A stretch of DNA of 24,134 nucleotides. Source: Alphaproteobacteria bacterium (GTDB lineage: Bacteria > Pseudomonadota > Alphaproteobacteria > Puniceispirillales > Marisalimonadaceae). Position 1 is the stretch's first letter, and every line of letters starts with the position of its first letter. This document shows positions 22,073 through 24,134 of this stretch, in pieces. The stretch is taken from contig JADHRC010000008.1 of the NCBI GenBank assembly GCA_016777645.1, positions 1 to 24,134 on the forward strand, in the 5' to 3' direction. The notes beneath the pieces are model-generated. The model saw only the letters and a list, made by a program, of their open reading frames with translations, was not told where the DNA came from and searched no databases. Made by a program: the position numbers and the translations under genes.

Positions 22073-24134
22073 AATATGATTGAAGTGACTTTACATCCAG
22101 CTTTTCATTTTTCAATGCTTCTATTGCTAGGCTAGCTGCATTTGCACCTTGAAGGGTAGTATAATAAGGAATTTTATTTAAAAGTGCTGTTTGTCTTAGG
22201 GAAAAACTATCCTTAATAGAATTACTACCTTCTGCTGTATTTATAACTAATTGTATTTCTCTAGACAACATAGCGTCAACGGCGTTTGGTCTACCTTCAA
22301 CAACTTTTTTTGTGTATTCAGTTTTGATATTGCTATCATTCAATGCTTTTGCTGTACCAGAAGTAGCGCATATAGAAAATCCTAAGTTAGCGAATTTTTG
22401 TGCGATTGGAATAATAGCTTTTTTGTCACCATCCTTAATAGATATAAAAACTTGCCCTTTTAAAGGTAAGTTTACATTCGCGCCCAATTGACTCTTAGCG
22501 AAAGCCTCAGCAAAAGTTGAGCCGATACCCATAACTTCTCCGGTAGATTTCATTTCTGGACCCAGGATAACATCTGTTCCAGGAAATCTTGCAAATGGAA
22601 AAACTGCTTCCTTAATGGATATATGATTCATTTTGAAATTATTAAGTTTGAAATCAGATAATTTCTTTCCTGTCATTATTAATGAGGCTATCTTAACAAG
22701 AGGTATGCCAATTGATTTGGCCACAAAAGGTATAGTTCTACTACCTCTAGGATTCACTTCTAAAATGAAAATTTTCTCATCTTGTATGGCAAATTGTATA
22801 TTAATAAAACCAATTACATTCAGCTCTAGTGCTAGTTTTTTAGTATATTCAATAATTTTATCAATTATGTTGCTTTTTAATGTTTGGGGAGGAAGGGCGC
22901 ATGCAGAATCTCCTGAATGAATGCCTGCTTCTTCAATATGTTCCATTATACCAGCTATGAAGGTTTCATTTCCATCAGATATTGCATCCACATCTACTTC
23001 TATAGCATTTTTTAGAAAACTATCTATAAGAACAGGACTGTCACCTGACACTTTTACAGCATTATTAATATACTTTTGAAGTTGTTCCTCATTATGAACA
23101 ATTTCCATAGCCCTTCCACCAAGAACATAACTTGGTCTTATAACAACTGGAAAACCAATTGTTTTTGTAATTTCAATTGCCTCCTGTTTGCTACCTGCAA
23201 TTCCATTTAAGGGTTGATTTAAATTAATTTTTTGAAGTAATTCTTTAAACCTTTTTCGATCTTCTGCTAAATCTATGGCATCGACAGACGTGCCTAAAAT
23301 TTTAATACCTGCTTTATTTAGACTTTCTGCAATTTTTAGGGGAGTTTGTCCACCTAGTTGTACAATAACTCCTAAAACTTCTCCATTTTCATTTTCTTTG
23401 TTAATGATGGATAAAACATCCTCATGTGTAAGTGGTTCAAAATATAATTTATCTGAGGTATCATAATCTGTAGAAACAGTTTCGGGGTTGCAATTAACCA
23501 TTATTGTCTCGTAACCAGCTTCTGAAAGACTATATGCTGCGTGGACACAACAGTAATCGAACTCAATCCCTTGTCCAATCCTATTTGGCCCTCCACCAAG
23601 AATAACCACCTTATTTTTATCAGATGGATAAACCTCACATTCATTAACTTTATTTTGTTCGTAAGTACTGTACAAATAAGCTGTCTCAGAAAAAAATTCA
23701 GCGGCACAAGTATCAACTCTTTTGTATGAAGGAAAAATCTTAAAATCATATCTTAGTTTTTCGATTTCTTCAGGAGTTTTACCCGTTAATTCAGAAATAC
23801 GTTTGTCAGAAAAACCCATAGATTTAATATTTTGTAATAATGTTGAGTTCATATTTGTATTTAAATTTTTTAGTTTTTCTTCAACATTGATTATTCCTAA
23901 TATCTGTTGCAAAAACCACTTGTCCCAACCTGTAATTCTTGAAATTTCTTCAACTGAAATATTACTTCTAAGTGCGGTTGAAATTCTTAATATACGTTCA
24001 GGCACTTGTTCAGACAACCAGCCTGAAACTGTATCTTTATTTTTAAATATTTCTTTTTGAGTTGGGTAAGATACATCATTTAATCCTGAAAGACCAGTTT
24101 CTAATGAACGTAGTGCTTTTTGAAGTGACTCTTG
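22065..24134 (-). CDS. carB: Carbamoyl-phosphate synthase large subunit (C-terminal 689 residues, cut by window edge)
   Basis: The C-terminal two-thirds of CarB, which makes carbamoyl phosphate from bicarbonate, ATP and glutamine-derived ammonia for pyrimidines and arginine. The frame is open to the window end, beginning QESLQKALRSLETGLSG, which fits the end of the first ATP-grasp half. An in-frame TTG at 24015-24017 is internal, not a start. Next come the oligomerisation region (ERILRISTALRSN, WDKWFLQQI, VDTCAAEF), then the second carbamoyl-phosphate half (LGGGPNRIGQGIEFDYCCVH, NCNPETVSTDYDTSD, QLGGQTPLK, RPSYVLGGRAMEIV, LEVNPRGSRTIPF) and the C-terminal MGS-like allosteric domain (CATSGTAKAL, VINTAEG). 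greA follows after 53 nt. Confidence 0.98.
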   Translation of the reverse strand, partial: QESLQKALRSLETGLSGLNDVSYPTQKEIFKNKDTVSGWLSEQVPERILRISTALRSNISVEEISRITGWDKWFLQQILGIINVEEKLKNLNTNMNSTLLQNIKSMGFSDKRISELTGKTPEEIEKLRYDFKIFPSYKRVDTCAAEFFSETAYLYSTYEQNKVNECEVYPSDKNKVVILGGGPNRIGQGIEFDYCCVHAAYSLSEAGYETIMVNCNPETVSTDYDTSDKLYFEPLTHEDVLSIINKENENGEVLGVIVQLGGQTPLKIAESLNKAGIKILGTSVDAIDLAEDRKRFKELLQKINLNQPLNGIAGSKQEAIEITKTIGFPVVIRPSYVLGGRAMEIVHNEEQLQKYINNAVKVSGDSPVLIDSFLKNAIEVDVDAISDGNETFIAGIMEHIEEAGIHSGDSACALPPQTLKSNIIDKIIEYTKKLALELNVIGFINIQFAIQDEKIFILEVNPRGSRTIPFVAKSIGIPLVKIASLIMTGKKLSDFKLNNFKMNHISIKEAVFPFARFPGTDVILGPEMKSTGEVMGIGSTFAEAFAKSQLGANVNLPLKGQVFISIKDGDKKAIIPIAQKFANLGFSICATSGTAKALNDSNIKTEYTKKVVEGRPNAVDAMLSREIQLVINTAEGSNSIKDSFSLRQTALLNKIPYYTTLQGANAASLAIEALKNEKLDVKSLQSYFE

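Noticed and set aside
22633..23729. Plus-strand open frames opposite carB
   Set aside because: They are antisense to strongly conserved carB coding sequence and resemble no known protein.
24015..24017. TTG as start of a separate short carB-like gene
   Set aside because: The frame is open to the window end and its translation matches the preceding CarB region, so the TTG is internal.
1..24134. Mobile elements, CRISPR arrays, toxin-antitoxin or phage-defence genes, tRNA or rRNA
   Set aside because: Looked for on both strands; every substantial frame is explained by housekeeping or common families and no direct-repeat array or RNA gene was recognised by eye.

Overview
The window looks like ordinary chromosomal DNA from a small, AT-rich, streamlined alphaproteobacterium, probably marine or another reduced-genome lineage. 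Evidence is the low GC content (about 30 % by eye), short intergenic gaps, and gene neighbourhoods familiar from Alphaproteobacteria: uvrC-pgsA-moaD-moaE, prs-rplY-pth-ychF, carB-greA, ubiK-ybjN-proC, and an ELM1-family protein. Exact placement is not possible by eye. I see no rRNA, tRNA, CRISPR array, insertion sequence, prophage or integrase. Both window ends cut through genes: a dienelactone hydrolase on the left and carB on the right.

Layout. 1-5403 (minus): lgt, pgeF, a possible 21-codon membrane ORF, prs, rplY, pth, ychF and a dienelactone hydrolase start, covering lipoprotein maturation, peptidoglycan editing, PRPP synthesis and translation upkeep. 5505-7805 (plus): ubiK, a YbjN-domain gene, proC and a TetR/COQ9-like helical protein. 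7800-9858 (minus): an OmpR/EnvZ-type two-component pair. 10027-10908 (plus): ilvE with a TTG start. 10916-16244 (minus): uvrB-uvrC-pgsA-moaD-moaE, joining nucleotide excision repair, phosphatidylglycerol synthesis and molybdopterin synthase. 16376-20015 (plus): an aspartate-type aminotransferase, msrP (a molybdoenzyme that repairs oxidised periplasmic methionines) and selO (protein AMPylase). 19986-20921 (minus): ELM1-family protein with no canonical start codon. 21057-21542 (plus): Lrp/AsnC regulator. 21535-24134 (minus): carB (partial) and greA.

Links between genes: MoaD/MoaE make the cofactor precursor that MsrP needs. MsrP and SelO sit together and both belong to redox-stress biology. UbiK and a possible COQ9-like protein share an operon, hinting at ubiquinone biogenesis.

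The genes themselves are almost all well-known families, and I find no convincing new multi-gene system. The more interesting signals are small: an apparent AUA start for the ELM1 gene; stem-loops built over stop codons at rplY/pth and ybjN/proC; tandem hairpins in the rplY leader; a moaD Gly-Gly tail whose codons form the moaE ribosome binding site; and four convergent gene pairs that overlap or nearly touch, leaving no room for ordinary terminators.
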